Shown here piece after piece: positions 1-11,252 of a stretch of DNA of 64,000 bases. The notes under the pieces were generated by a model. That model had not been told where the DNA came from, did no database searches, and saw nothing but the letters and a program-made list of their open reading frames with translations. A program made the position numbers and the translations under genes. Numbering within the stretch: the stretch's first letter is position 1; every line of letters begins with the position of its first letter. Origin of the DNA: Hyphodiscus hymeniophilus (lineage: Eukaryota; Ascomycota; Leotiomycetes; Helotiales; Hyphodiscaceae); the NCBI GenBank assembly GCA_016508695.1, contig VNKQ01000005.1, forward strand, positions 2,294,001 through 2,358,000, given 5' to 3'.

Positions 1-511
1 AGTTGACGTAGGCGTAGCATGATTCGACCCGCTGTCACCCCTCAAAATATTCGTCGAGAGCGGCGTCGGAGCCATGGCAGCGACGGGTGTGCTTGTTGCA
101 GAAGGCATTGGAGAATCCTGTTTTCCAAATCAGCTCTTTGCTCCGATCACCTCCAATCCCGAAAGAATGATAAGGAAACGAAGCACTCACCGCATTGGCA
201 TTGAAGCTAATGCTGCTCTTACTGAATACCCTATTCCCATCCACCACGTTCCCGCGTTTCCTTCCACCTCCAATCCCACTGGTACCCTTCGTATAGTTCT
301 CAAAACCCGTGATTATATTTCCCGAGGGTGTTTCTTCTAAGTACTCGGTCTCCTTCTTGTAGATCTGGTCTTCGAGGTTCGCGAGGTTGTTGGTGAGAAT
401 ATTCTTTTTACGGAGGAGTTCTTGCAGGTGTCGCCTTGTCTTCTCGTAGTATGGCTGGCCAGGTACGTCGCCAGCCGTAGGAACTACAGATGGAGGCGCG
501 TTTTCTGACAT
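1..511 (-). CDS. EAF6: Eaf6, NuA4 histone acetyltransferase subunit (3' end outside window)
   Basis: Small nuclear subunit of the NuA4 histone acetyltransferase complex. Two exons on the minus strand, 511..191 and 117..1, separated by a 73-nt intron (GTGAGT at 190, CAG just before 117). Residues about 22-60 form the leucine-rich coiled coil typical of Eaf6, followed by GNIITGFENYTKG, the most conserved stretch of the family. The second exon starts DSPMPSATSTPV and gives the usual Ser/Thr/Pro-rich tail. That frame is still open at base 1, so the last residues are missing. Reading through the intron stays open to base 35 but gives an unrelated tail, so I reject it. The assignment rests on the coiled coil plus the conserved motif and is strong. 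The exon 2 acceptor is supported by the resemblance of its frame to other Eaf6 tails. Confidence 0.9.
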
Positions 512-971
512 TCTTTATGATGGAGGGAGTTTTACAAGTCGCGAGAAGTCAATGTCGACATTGATGTCGCAAGGCTGAGTGCACGGACCAAAGCGGATTC
601 GATCCAGATTAATGAGTGTATATACCGACACTTGAGAAGCAATGGTTACTCGTGTATTATATCTGCCTCACACAATACGAAGCCTGGTCAGACCAGACTT
701 TAGGGCAGGCATAGGTTGGTTTTAAAAGGCTTCTAGTCGCTTGAAAACTTTGAATGACTAGGCACATCGAAAGACCCAATCTACAAAGATATCTTTGTAA
801 GGAAAAATAATTCAGATTGTCTGGAGGACGGGCATGGAGCCTGTTCCACGCTGATATGACGACGATTGCTCTTAAAGCAGTGGTAGCATCCATTTGAATT
901 TCGATTCAGCAAATACCACCGGTGACCCTTGCAATGCTCTAATGTCTATGAAAGTGCCGAGAAAGACCTCG
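512..971. other. Intergenic: Eaf6 promoter and 3' region of the PWI/RS gene
   Basis: Both neighbours are read on the minus strand, so this holds the 5' flank of the Eaf6 gene and the 3' flank of the splicing-factor gene. I see no coding signal or repeat here. Confidence 0.6.
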
Positions 972-2754
972 TCAAGAGTTAGCTTGCGCATTCACAGAGT
1001 CAAAACTCGAAGTCCTCATCTTCTTGATCTTTTCTCTAAGCAACTTTTCCCGTAACTCGCTAGCTTCCCTCTGAGGATCTTTGATCTAGATACCACAAAA
1101 CGAGTCAGCCTCAACAGATGATGGCGTGAAAGACGGACCAGACCATCTGAAGGAAACACCGCACTGATTACAAAGCGCTACCCACCTCGTTGGGCTCAGG
1201 ACGTTTTCTGGCTTCCGTTTCACGTATCGAAGTTCGCCTATCTTCCTCGTCTTCAGTATCAGCCTTGGTATTCCTTGTATCAACGGGCGATGAGACTGAA
1301 GAAGTATTTCGCCTCTTCTTGTTTGCCGGTTCGTATCGCTGCATTGAACGACGGCGTTTACGGTCCCTTCCTCCTTCGCTTGAATGTCGAGATCGGCTTC
1401 GGTAACGACGGCGAGGTGGTGTCTGACTTCGACTGTTGCTCCGTGTTAGCCGGCGTTCGTCACGATCTCCTCTACGACCGCTAGTCCTTGTTTCTGCAAG
1501 ATCATCCTCAGAAAATTTATCCTTCCCACGAGATAAGCTTCGTGAGCGGGAGATTGAACGGGATCTAGAGACAGATTCACGTCGGATTCTGCGAGATCTT
1601 GGTGGAGGTGAAGGGCTTAGAGATGGGGATGTCGTAGATCTTCTACGCTTTGAGGGCCGCGGAGAGCGAGAACGGGAAGATGAAGGAGACGGGGATCTTC
1701 GGCGGTGTCCACGGTTCGGAGTTCTGCCTCGGCCATGGCCTCCTCTTCCTCTATATGTGTTGCCACGTCGATCTGGAGACCTCGTCCTACGTCGTCGAGG
1801 GCTTGGCGAGCGAGACTCGGACGTTGATCTATCTCTACGGCGTGGAGTTGGTGAACGAGACTCGGACTTCGATCTGGCAGGTGGAGATGTCGAGTCTGGG
1901 GTAGGAGATCTCCTGCGATTATCTCTTCTGCGTCCACCATGGCTGCTCGGAACATACGAATCCGATTCTCTTGGGGGAGGCGCACGGAAAGATGCTCGAT
2001 CTCGAGAGTCTCGTCGGCGTGGTGACCTCGAATACCGAGGCCCTCCACGATCAAAACCTCTGCCACCGAAGTCTCTGTTTCTGTCATCTCCTCGGCCACC
2101 TCGCCAGCTGTCTCCTCCTCTTCCACCACCACGGCCACGTTCGCCTCGTTCGCGATTTCGGATGTTGTTGATTTCACGATCTCGACGCTGCTCATCCTCT
2201 CGTCTTAGACGCGCTTCTTCAGCAGCCTTCTCAGCTTCGATCTAATCAGCTGTCAGCTAGGCTTCTGCAGAAGACTGCAGACAAGCATACCTTTTCTTGT
2301 ATGAGTTCTAACTTCTTAGCCTCCAGCAACTCCTTGGGCACGCCTTGAGCATTGCTTTGTGCACTCAGACAAAGCTTCCACAACTCTTTGCAGAAACCAG
2401 CTGTATCTTTGTCGAGGAAGCCTGTGAGTTGGATCTGCATTTTCTTGATATCAGGCTGTGAACAGTTAGCTTGGCACAATTGTAAACATTGTAAAAATCC
2501 TACATATCGTGACCCTTCGATCAGGTTGAAGCAGAGCTCAATGACAACATCATCCTCATTACCAAGGATTTCGGAAATCTTGCCTGCAATCCATCTGCGA
2601 TGCGAGTTGTCAGCTTCAGTATTCCCATTCTTAGATTGAACGTTACGCACTTCTTCATGACCTCAAGATTGACCTTCTGCATGTCGACCTTCTGATTGAA
2701 CTCAACCGGGAACTTTGTCGACTTCAACAATTTCGCATCGACAGAGCTCGCCAT
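972..2754 (-). CDS. PWI-domain, RS-rich splicing factor (SRm160/SRRM1 type)
   Basis: Likely nuclear pre-mRNA splicing coactivator. Five exons on the minus strand: 2754..2651, 2594..2504, 2455..2291, 2241..1186, 1085..972, giving 509 residues. Residues about 25-105 are a PWI domain, an RNA/DNA-binding fold: KKWIAGKISEILGNEDDVV, then the block KKMQIQLTGFLD across two intron joints. Residues 121-470 are a long Arg/Ser, Arg/Gly and Arg/Asp low-complexity region with many RSRS, SPSP and RRR runs, the RS domain used for contacts with other splicing factors and for SR-kinase phosphorylation. The last exon ends with a conserved-looking basic helix (ELREKLLREKIKKMR). The introns are 49-100 nt. The start is the first ATG before the PWI domain. 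The RS repeats give long open frames on the opposite strand, which I do not count as genes. Confidence 0.88.
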
Positions 2755-3553
2755 CTTCGTTGGGATTACGCGCTTGGTGCGCGAAGTTGTTCCGTACAGG
2801 TAGAAGTTGACTGGTGTTTGAAGTCAAACGAGGACGTTAAACATTTCGTCACGAGCGCAAGGCTACTAAAGCGAAAATCCGTTCCTGGTTCGATGCCGCT
2901 TTAAGTTGGCTAGCCTCGCGAGGCTGAGATGTGGCCGAGCGACAAAGGTAACGTGAGGATGCCAACGAAAGAGTGCAATACTGGTTGCTCAAATCGTTTA
3001 GAGGTCTACTCGCTGCATTTGTGAGAGTAATCCCGATCAATTAACTATCGTGAAGATGTCGGATTCTTCACATTCCACAGCCTACAGGTCCCCAGCCAGT
3101 GTAATTGATTCCTTACCTACCTAATAATCTATTGATCCAATCACCTTGGAGGGAGACAAACCTAAATATTCATATATTATAGACAGTTTGGAGATTTCCT
3201 CTGTTTACTCTACGAGTCTAATTTTTACTCGCACAGATTTCCACAAATACCATGAAGATCAGCATGGGAAAGTTTGAGGTGGAAAGAGCCCCCCTCTACG
3301 ACTGCCTACCTGGCACGCATCATTCTTCCCGTGTGTAGGTACCTTCTTTACTACACCACACGTTCTCGTCCACCCTGCTCCCCGAGTGCATGTATCCTTA
3401 CGGTGGAGCATTATGAGGACTGCTTTACCCTCATATCCTTCCTACTACTCGTCCGAGCCATCATCCCTCGACATTTTCAGGAAATCTCGAAACGCCCGCG
3501 ATCCCTCAGCTGTATATTGTCCTTAAGCCGACAGCCCTCCCTCATACTACCTT
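2755..3553. other. Divergent intergenic region
   Basis: Lies between two genes read away from each other and so holds both promoters and 5' leaders. Pyrimidine-rich blocks occur around 3290-3540, before the plus-strand gene. No coding signal or repeat was recognised. Confidence 0.5.
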
Positions 3554-5140
3554 ATGCCAGAGCCATACACGAAGCTTTACTCGCAAGCTCATATAGTTCC
3601 AAAAATGGCACGTCAAGATGGTTCAGACCTCCCCAGCGGTGCTTCACCAGAAGGATTTGATGAAGAAACCAGAGTCGAGTTCGATCAACGCCTTCCACCA
3701 TGGCCATCCACAGCGAACTCGGTACTTGATACCACCGAAATTCCAAGCTTGCCTGAGTCTCCCATAATTTCGCCGGCAACCATGGATTCTCCAAATCCTC
3801 CCATTCTGCCCGGATCTTTCATAATCACGCCAATGTTTGAGGATTCCGCATATTTTGGTAACACGCCCAAACTGCCCATAGTCTCTTTCAATGCCGGTAT
3901 TGCTCATCGCGCCGCTGAAATTGAGAGTCTGGCCGAATCTTCCACGTCCTCCCAAACTATCCGTCGCTCGCCATCCCCACTATTCATGGCAGTTGACGCC
4001 GCTGCAGATGGCCAAGGTCTGCCACCTATCCCAGACTCACCATCTGATGGTCGGCCGTCGTTCGACACTCTTGTACGAGATCTCATTCAGTCTAGACCAG
4101 ATTCTCCTATTGGTGGCTACGGAGTACCTCCGGTCCCCATCAAGCCAAAACGGTCCTTTAATGTCGGAAACCTCGCCAGAACACCACCTCGGATCGAGGT
4201 ATTTCATGCAGATACCGAGTCCACATTCACACCTCCTATGTTCACAGCTCCCGATTCCCCAAGACATGGCCGAACAGATTCGGATGGTAGCGAGGATGAC
4301 ATGGAGGGCTATCAACTTCCCATAACAGAGGTCAGCGATTTCGGTTTGGCAACAGATGGATCTCGGAGCAAGAAAACGTCCAAGGTCTCTGGGTTACTTG
4401 ACGGGCCAGAACGGGCGCGCTTTACACCCGAAAACGACCCAGACTACTGCGAAGACTGCGTCAGCCCTTTGACTACGGCCCAGAATGAAGAACAGCACAA
4501 CACAATTCCAGGAAAGGGCTTGGAGCATGAGAAAACGGGTTCATCCTCAAAGAAAAAGGCTGGAAAGGATTCAAACGTCAAAAAAGCGAAGGACAATGGG
4601 GAGAAGAAGCCCTCTTCCAAGTCTAAACCTGAAAAGGACTCAAAAGTTGAAAATACCTCATTTTGGACAAAGAAAGGGCCAGACCCAAAGGCTAAGGATC
4701 TGAAGACAAAAATCATTGACAATAAGGGAAAGCTTGGAACCACGGTTCCTGCACCTGCAAAGATGCCAATCGACATTAGTGGCAAGTTGAGCCCCCCAGG
4801 AACGCCAATGCCAAAGAAGCGAGCTGTGGTGAAGGCAAAAGGGCAGGGGGCTGTGCGAAAGTGTAGAGGTGCAGTGCTTCGAACGCCTATGGTGAATGTA
4901 ATCGTTGGCAGGTCAGTATCTCCATTTCCTGTCGAGATCGATCAAGTTTTTGAGCAATTGACGTTGCTAACCATGTCGCACCTAAACCGCATTGATGAGC
5001 GATCTGCATAATGCTAACTTCTGGATAGACAACTCGGTCCTTCTACCTCACAGGCTTTGAAATTGATTGCGAAGGGAATCGAGTTGAAGCCTCCGGAGAT
5101 CGCTTCTGCAGTGCCTGCGCCATTACCTGTTCCACTATAG
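3554..5140 (+). CDS. Disordered Ser/Pro- and Lys-rich protein, function unknown
   Basis: I do not recognise this protein. Exons 3554..4911 and 5029..5140 give 489 residues. The 117-nt intron starts GTCAGT and ends with a good branch site (GCTAAC) before GGATAG. The N-terminal two thirds are rich in Ser, Pro, Asp and Glu and show short repeated SP/DSP motifs, as in phosphorylated disordered proteins. Residues about 325-440 are strongly basic, with KKK/KPSSK runs that could act as a nuclear localisation signal. The second exon adds a short hydrophobic-charged tail (QALKLIAKGIELKPPEI). No membrane segment or catalytic motif is seen. A second ATG at 3605 (MARQDGSD) is an alternative start. Confidence 0.65.
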
Positions 5141-5596
5141 CAAAGAAGACTAATTCGGCACTTGCAGAAGCGGCTGGCAGAGATTCAATGGTGCATACAG
5201 GTGGGAAGAGATTTGGATGAAGTTGCTTGGCGGGAGAGAGAGGATGGATGCTGGCTTGATGGCAACTAGGCCACAATCGTTCATAACCTTCTGAGCGATT
5301 TGTTCTGCACCTAATATGACTCCTAAAAGAGACTGAAAAGCATGGAAACCTAATAACCAAAGCATGTCCTGAAGACGCGGCCAGCAATCAAACTGTATTC
5401 GTGTTCAGTAAATCATACGAAAACTCCGTGGGTATACCTCTCAATACGCCTTATCCATGCCGGTTTCTTCCCCACAGTGAACTCTTTGGAAGTGTTCAGT
5501 ATCCCAGGTATCCCCCTTGTTCAAAGGATTTGAACAATTGGATGCCTGGCTCTTTATCCATCCTCAATGTCCCAAGTTCAACTTGAACCTCGCCTT
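5141..5596. other. Convergent intergenic region
   Basis: Lies between the 3' ends of two convergent genes. I see nothing beyond probable 3' untranslated sequence. Confidence 0.5.
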
Positions 5597-6123
5597 TCAA
5601 ATGACTCCCGCCTGCCGTGCCCTTGCAACTCTCTCTCTCATATCCACATGCTTCTGAGCATGTCTATGAATCACTTCATCAACCCTCGCTTTCGACTTCC
5701 CCAACCCAGTAGTCCCCATCTTCGTAAAACTCTCCCTCTTCTCAAAAAGCTCCAATAGCTCCTTCGCACGGCGCATATCTTCGTCTTTCTATCGCGAAAT
5801 CCCATCAGCCAATATCTTACTTAACTTCGTTCCCTCTGATACCAGATCAGGAGATTTACCTCTTCTAGACCATCCAGTCCCGGTCCTTTGTTCCCGCTTA
5901 AGCTCGAGCTCCCACTTCCCCTCTGGTTTCTGCTCTCTGCATCGGACTCCGAATTAAGTCTCGATAGCGCGGGAACCACGATCCTCCTCCCTAGACCGTC
6001 GAACTTCGGTGGCTCAGGGAGGATGCTGGCTCTGGATCTGCGGCGGATCTCGCGAGGAGAGAGGTTCTTGGAGGCGTTGAGAAGGGCAATTGCTGCGGAC
6101 GGGTCCTGTAGGGGATCAGTCAT
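5597..6123 (-). CDS. Small conserved coiled-coil protein, function unknown
   Basis: Exons 6123..5860 and 5788..5597, with a 71-nt intron from GTAAAT to GATAG, give 151 residues. The start MTDPLQDPSAAIALLNASK is preferred over an upstream in-frame ATG at 6174, whose extra residues look like untranslated leader. The N-terminal half holds a short helix, NLSPREIRRRSRASILPEPP, and a Ser-rich linker. The second exon is a charged helix beginning KDEDMRRAKELLELFEKRE and continuing to the C-terminus with many Lys, Arg, His and Glu residues, likely a coiled coil. No enzyme motif is present. I do not recognise the family; a small adaptor subunit of a larger complex would fit. It lies head-to-head with the FAHD1-type gene, 401 bp apart. 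Confidence 0.65.
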
Positions 6124-6524
6124 TTGAACGAGCAAAAGGATTAAAGCGAGTGGAAAGGAGGACGGGGGTTGCACTTGTGGGGAAGACGAACGCAGTTGTT
6201 GAGACTGTCCAGATCAGCCATTATTTGCGCCGCTGTGAGGGTTGGCTTTGTTATTTTGGAGGTAGACATGATGTTTCAATGGCTATGCCAATGTTTGTAC
6301 CGTATGTCTAGGATGATTCGATATCGTGGTAATATCCAGTGTAGTTGCAGTGCTTTGAGACAACAGGTTGGTTGTGTCAACTTAGAATGCGGAATGAAGC
6401 CGAGTTAAGTCCCCACCACGATGTCGGCTGTCCACTTTTGACCCCGGTCTTGCTCCTATCCATTATTCTCAATCTGAAGGGCAAGACGGTTAAATACCGT
6501 ACATTGTGCCGAATATTGCTCATC
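6124..6524. other. Divergent promoter region
   Basis: About 400 bp between two divergent genes, so it must carry both promoters. I see no distinct motif or reading frame to report. Confidence 0.5.
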
Positions 6525-7370
6525 ATGTCGCTCGTCTTTCGTCGTGGAATTGCTTCAATGGCTTCATTACGAAAAGCTCCAAAGGTTGTATGTATTGGGA
6601 GGAATTATGCGTACGTCCCTCTGCTCTCGAATTCCAAGCTCTACTCCTTTCCATTGAGAAGGTGAAGTGACTTAAGAATTTTAGGGACCATATTACGGAA
6701 CTGAACAGCGCGAGACCGAAACAGCCTTTCTTTTTCCTCAAGCCGACTTCTTCGATCCTCCCTCCTGGAGCTGGACCAGTCATTAGGCCGAAGGGTGTAG
6801 ATTTACATTATGAGGTGGAACTGGCTTTGATCATGGGCAAGCAAGTCAAGAACTTGGAGGCTTCAGATGAGAAGGCCGCTTTCGACTCCATTGAGAGTAC
6901 GGCTGCGCGTCTCCAGCTCCTGGCAGATGCTAACTGTGACAGGTTATGCGCTTAGCATCGACATGACAGCTCGAAATACCCAGAACGAGGCTAAGAAGAA
7001 GGGTCTGCCATGGTCTATTGCGAAAGGTTTCGATACTTTCCTTCCGGTCAGCGAGATCATCCCCAAGTCTGCGATTCCGGATCCGCATAATGTCGAGCTT
7101 TACCTTACGGTCAACAATGAGCATCGACAAGCGGATAATACCGATTTGATGTTATTCACCATCCCAAGAATTCTGAGTGATATCTCGAAGGTCATGACAT
7201 TAGAGCAGGGAGACATTGTCTTGACTGGCACACCAAAAGGGGTAGGGCCTGTAGTTCCCGGAGATGTGATGAGAGCTGGGTTGAAGGTTGGTGGAAAGGA
7301 AATAGAAGAAGCAAAGATTGAAGTAAAGGTTGAGGAGTCAACCAGCACATACGAGTTCAAGGAGACATAG
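6525..7370 (+). CDS. Fumarylacetoacetate hydrolase family protein (FAHD1 type)
   Basis: Probable acylpyruvate hydrolase/oxaloacetate decarboxylase of the FAHD1 branch, often mitochondrial. Three exons, 6525..6610, 6685..6896 and 6943..7370, give 241 residues. The N-terminus MSLVFRRGIASMASLRKAP is basic and could be a short targeting sequence. The family core follows in order: VVCIGRNYADH, FFFLKPTSSIL, the metal-binding acidic part LHYEVELALIMGK (E-x-E), YALSIDMTARN, KGFDTF, and the C-terminal LEQGDIVLTGTPKGVG loop. All are typical of the FAH fold, which binds Mg2+ or Mn2+ through two Glu and one Asp. The length matches FAHD1 proteins. It is tail-to-tail with the dioxygenase gene, with only 55 bp between stop codons. 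Substrate choice within the family cannot be read from the sequence. Confidence 0.92.
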
Positions 7371-7425
7371 TTCGTACATATTGTACAATTGAAACCCTAC
7401 CAAGGGAGAGTTTTCTCTCCTGCCC

Positions 7426-8067
7426 TCACTCCAAATTCGGATCCTTGATCTCGCCGGGCTTCGGAGCAGCCTCAGCCATAACACCACAATGCTTGCACTT
7501 CCTTCTCTCCTCACTGTCCTTAAACGCATTAACAGCCTCCTTGATCTGCGTTCCAAGATCAACACAATGGAACCCAGCCTCATCCACTATCTGACGACAA
7601 CTCGTGCAATACCAACGAAGTCGGTCGATGGAACTCTCGGGTCTGTGTTGCTCCAGCACGATACCCACTGTATTGGCGAACCGGACGGGGTTGTGAGGTG
7701 TGTTGGGAGGTAGGAGGAACATCTCGCCTTCCCCGATGATGATGTCTTTGAATTCGCCTTCGTCGACCACCTTGAGCATCATGGCGCCTTTGTATTGATA
7801 GAACCATTCCGCGGTCTCGTTAATATGGTAGTCGGTTCGTGCATTAGGACCTCCTACTATCTACGCAAAGTTAGAATGGGAGTTCTCGAAAAGGCAAGCG
7901 AAGAGGAGTACCATGACAGTGACATCCTTATTGTATACGCAGTAGTTGTTGATCGGAGGCTTCAGTAAGTGGGAGTTCTCTTCGAGCCTTGGCGAATTCA
8001 GCTATGGGCCTCCTTCAATAGAAAACTAGTCTTACCATTTTGGCATGTTTAAAGGTGTTGATAGCAT
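7426..8067 (-). CDS. BNA1: 3-hydroxyanthranilate 3,4-dioxygenase
   Basis: Cytosolic, Fe(II)-dependent ring-opening enzyme of the kynurenine pathway. It converts 3-hydroxyanthranilate to the semialdehyde that closes to quinolinate, the precursor of NAD. Exons 8067..8036, 7987..7912 and 7860..7426 give 180 residues. The short first exon MLSTPLNMPKW and the join W-LEENSHLLKPPINNYC match the family N-terminus well. Iron ligands are visible as His48 and Glu54 in TDYHINETAEW and His92 in PPNTPHNPVRF. The C-terminal rubredoxin-like zinc or iron site is present as WYCTSC and KCKHCG. Yeast and bacterial enzymes keep this second site and the human enzyme lacks it. A pair of GATA motifs stands about 100 bp upstream. 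Confidence 0.95.
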
Positions 8068-9419
8068 CCTGAGTCTCTTTACTCTTGTGTCAGTCGATGT
8101 ACGGAGAGAATGAAGAATGAATTGAAAAATAAATCATGATGGAAGAGGCACTCGGTGCTGATAAGTTAGATTATTTATCTTTTTGCCCCTCCAAACCCGG
8201 CGGGGTACAGTAATGCCGTCGTTCCTTACAGGGACATCTGATCCGTGTTTAGTGGCCAGTGTTACACTAACGCATCTGTAGCATTTATCAGCCTTCGCTC
8301 GTCTGATAATCTATGGAGGTAATCGTGCAACAATAACTTCTTTGAGTTTTCGGCTCGGGTCTCTCGCATCGAAAATACGACTGTAGCTTTGAATCACGTC
8401 AAGACTTAGACCGGGTTACTAAGAGGAGTTTCGCTATTGTCTACTCAGCAAACAGTCTGGTGGACAAATTCTTGCCATACAAGAAGCCAGTAGCCACGCA
8501 GTCTGGTCTCTGACAAAGCAAGAGCTCATGACTCTTATTTCTTATCCGATGGGATTACTACAACCTATAGTCAACCCCTTGTCCTTCCGGCTAGAATCTT
8601 GAATCTTGACATGGTATTGGCTATTATCAAGACATCCTGATTAAGCGCTTAAATCAATCGATAAGATGTACTGGAGGCATGCTTTATAGAACGTTGTGGC
8701 ATTAAAAATAAACATTCTAGGTGAAGCAAACTCAAACTACGAGTCTAATGTAAAGAAGTGGTCAATTCTTGGCAGGGTCTCGATGGGTTTATCTCTAATG
8801 ATTCACTGGATGCGTTGTCGACTTTTGACGAATTCTGAAGGCATTCCTTCAGGATCTTTATGCTATCCAGCTAGTCAAATAAATGTGAACCTTCAACTAA
8901 GCTAGAAACCAGGAAACTGGATTAGAGTATCGCCAATAGAGGACCGATCATTTCTTTGCCTACTCTTATTGTCCTGAGATCAATGTTGGATTTCTCAAAG
9001 GATCAGCTTAAACTCAAATAAAGCCTAAGTAACAATTCGAAAAGAGTTTCAACCAACATTCTTGCCTCGACCTGTGAAGTATGAACATAACGAATTGAAG
9101 GAATGTTAGGAGAGAGGTCTGGTCACGTGCCGGCCCTTCACTCGACTTCAGCCAATAGAATCTGCTCCCGTTATTTGCGGGTAATCTAGCCGGGGGCCCG
9201 GGTTTGATGAGCATGTTTGAGAACATTGACAACATCATCTTGTTACATCTGTCACAGGCTGCACCTTACGACAAGTACAAAACTTAGAGCATTTCCGCGA
9301 AACTCTGTATATCCCAACAATCTACCTCAAAGGCAAAGTCTGCAACATTGAAGCAGTCAAAGACACAGATCTCAATCGAAGACAGCAAGCAACGCAGGAT
9401 ACAGATATACCCCTCCTTC
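8068..9419. other. Divergent intergenic region, 1.35 kb
   Basis: Holds the promoters of the dioxygenase (minus) and copper transporter (plus) genes, including the GATA pair at 8160-8180 and a CACGTG at 9124-9129. Short open frames in it have no coding character. No repeats or element remnants were seen. Confidence 0.5.
8160..8180. promoter_or_regulatory. Paired GATA motifs upstream of the dioxygenase gene
   Basis: GATAAG at 8160-8165 and TTATCT at 8175-8180 face each other, about 95-110 bp before the start codon. Paired GATA sites are typical targets of fungal nitrogen regulators (AreA/NIT2 type). Use by this gene is inferred from position only. Confidence 0.35.
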
Positions 9420-10142
9420 ATGATGGACCATTCACATATGGATCACAGCGCGATGCCGATGGACCCAAACCAGTGCAACATGAATGTCAGCAACGCCAAT
9501 TCTTCTTTAGAGTTGTAAAGCTGATTCATCACTCTAGATGCTCTTTACCTGGAACACCACGAACCTCTGCATCGTCTTTCGTTGGTGGCACATCAAAACG
9601 GATGCCGGACTTATATTCTCCCTCCTTGGAGTCGTCGCTTTGACGGCAGGCTACGAAGCTCTTCGATCGTACTCTCGGCAATACGAAGCATGGGTTGCAA
9701 AGAGACAGGAAGAAGCACCGAGTAAGCTACCCCGCCACGTCCGCGCTACAAATACAAGATAGTTTGATTTTCTTGGCTTCTGCTTTCTCTTCTTGAATTT
9801 GTGGAAATGAAAGCTGAGAATATATATCCATGGAGTTGGAGCTGTTACTGAGATAACGCCTTACCCTCGTTGGTTAGGACGCAACCAGGTCCCCAGCAAG
9901 ACTGCCCCAGCGCATATTATCAAAGCGCTGCTGTACGCCGTGCAGAGTTTCTATGCGTTTATGTTAATGTAAGTCTATTCTTTTGGCCACTTTAAAGTAT
10001 TGTGTATCCTAACAAAGCTGGCAGGCTGCTCTTTATGACTTATAATGGGTGGGTGATGTTGAGCGTAGCGGTTGGCGCATTTGTTGGGTATCTGCTATTT
10101 GGATCGAATACGAGCGCGACGAAAGAAAGTGCTTGTCATTGA
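9420..10142 (+). CDS. Ctr-type copper transporter
   Basis: Cu(I) transporter forming a trimeric pore in the plasma or vacuolar membrane. Four exons, 9420..9485, 9538..9721, 9878..9968 and 10025..10142, give 152 residues. The N-terminus is rich in Met and His (MMDHSHMDHSAMPM), the copper-catching part. TM1 covers about residues 42-64 (AGLIFSLLGVVALTAGYEAL). TM2 contains the essential MxxxM in MLLFM at the exon 3/4 join. TM3 contains the GxxxG packing motif (GAFVG). The tail ends ACH, a Cys/His copper-handoff ending. The exon 2/3 join (donor GTAAGC at 9722, acceptor TTGGTTAG before 9878) was chosen because only it keeps frame into TM2. The protein has one N-terminal Met/His block, so it could be a low-affinity or vacuolar Ctr2-like protein. 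Confidence 0.88.
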
Positions 10143-11252
10143 GCGTTTGGCTATATCGATGTAAGCAACGGAGCTGGGATATGAGCATTGGGATAGCGCT
10201 TGATACTTTGATATAGGATTGCATCAAGAGGAATTTTGAATAGGGTCGAAATTGCCAATGCAGCGGAGAATATGCCGGTCTATTCCCGTGAGTGACCTTT
10301 CTGTATCAATTGATTTCGGAGAGGCTACCACCATAAAATCACTCGTGTACATGTCTACCGGCCTATCTGAAGTCTTGGCTGGAAAGAACCTGTACGAAAT
10401 CTCTTGTTCTCGACTTTGGCGAGTCGGCATAGGGGAAGTACTAATATGATTTCGAAATCAATATCACTCAATTTCAATCACTTTTCTTTGTGAAGGCAGA
10501 TGATTACAAAGCGTGCAATAAGATTATCAAATCCGAGTTGAAATCTAACGATAGCTTTCTGCGCTTGTCCTGAGCCTAGTCAAAGGTTACTGACGTTTCC
10601 TCCAAGTCTGGAGTTTATGTGAAATACGTTCTCAGGATGCCGCTCGCCCATAAACCGTGCCTTTGACTTCATTCTCCCAAGGCTCCTTGTGTCAAGAAAA
10701 TTAAACTCCAGGAGGATTACTACACAAGTGTGACAGCCTTTGCATCCGAGCCCGGTATGAATTGAGATCATTTTCGGATCATCACATAAGAAGGGCTTCC
10801 AAGATGCAAATCCTCGATCTTGTTAGCCCTTGCTTATTGGCTCGACATCCAATAACCTGTGCCATACCCAATCATAGAAATTCCCTTCCAACTCCAGAAT
10901 CAGGGACCTTGGAGCTCTACGAATGTGGAATATCAGAAGGGAAGTACCAGGAACGAAGGAAGAACATGGTCCAATTGTGCTCGTGGTCGCCTGCGGTCAC
11001 ATAAGTATTTCTGAGATCCCGCTTAGCTCTCGAAGAAGAGATACCAGAAGTCAATTTAGAAAGCAGGAACTTTCCGATCCTGTGAGAGCATGGTTGATGG
11101 CGAAACTAACGAGTTGTGCTTTTGAGCCTTCCAGAAAGCTCCTTGGTGTAATTTTAAAACATGATTTGCGGAGGAATCTCTCCAGTGGATCATGAATCAT
11201 GACATTGATGAGTATTTGGCTATACATACACTCACAGTATTTTGTAAAACAC
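10143..11252. other. Convergent intergenic region, 1.1 kb
   Basis: Lies between the 3' ends of the copper transporter and NOP14 genes. Only short open frames without coding character. Nothing recognised. Confidence 0.5.

Noticed and set aside
1436..2245. 269-codon plus-strand frame opposite the RS-rich exon
   Set aside because: It is Arg/Leu/Ser-rich because it is the complement of RS repeats; the minus-strand gene explains the region with splice sites and the PWI domain.
2930..2945. A-box-like GTGGCCGAGCG
   Set aside because: No matching T arm or cloverleaf follows; chance similarity to a Leu/Ser tRNA.
6345..6524. Upstream in-frame extension of the FAHD1-type gene
   Set aside because: The residues before MSLVFRRG have no family similarity and look like leader sequence.
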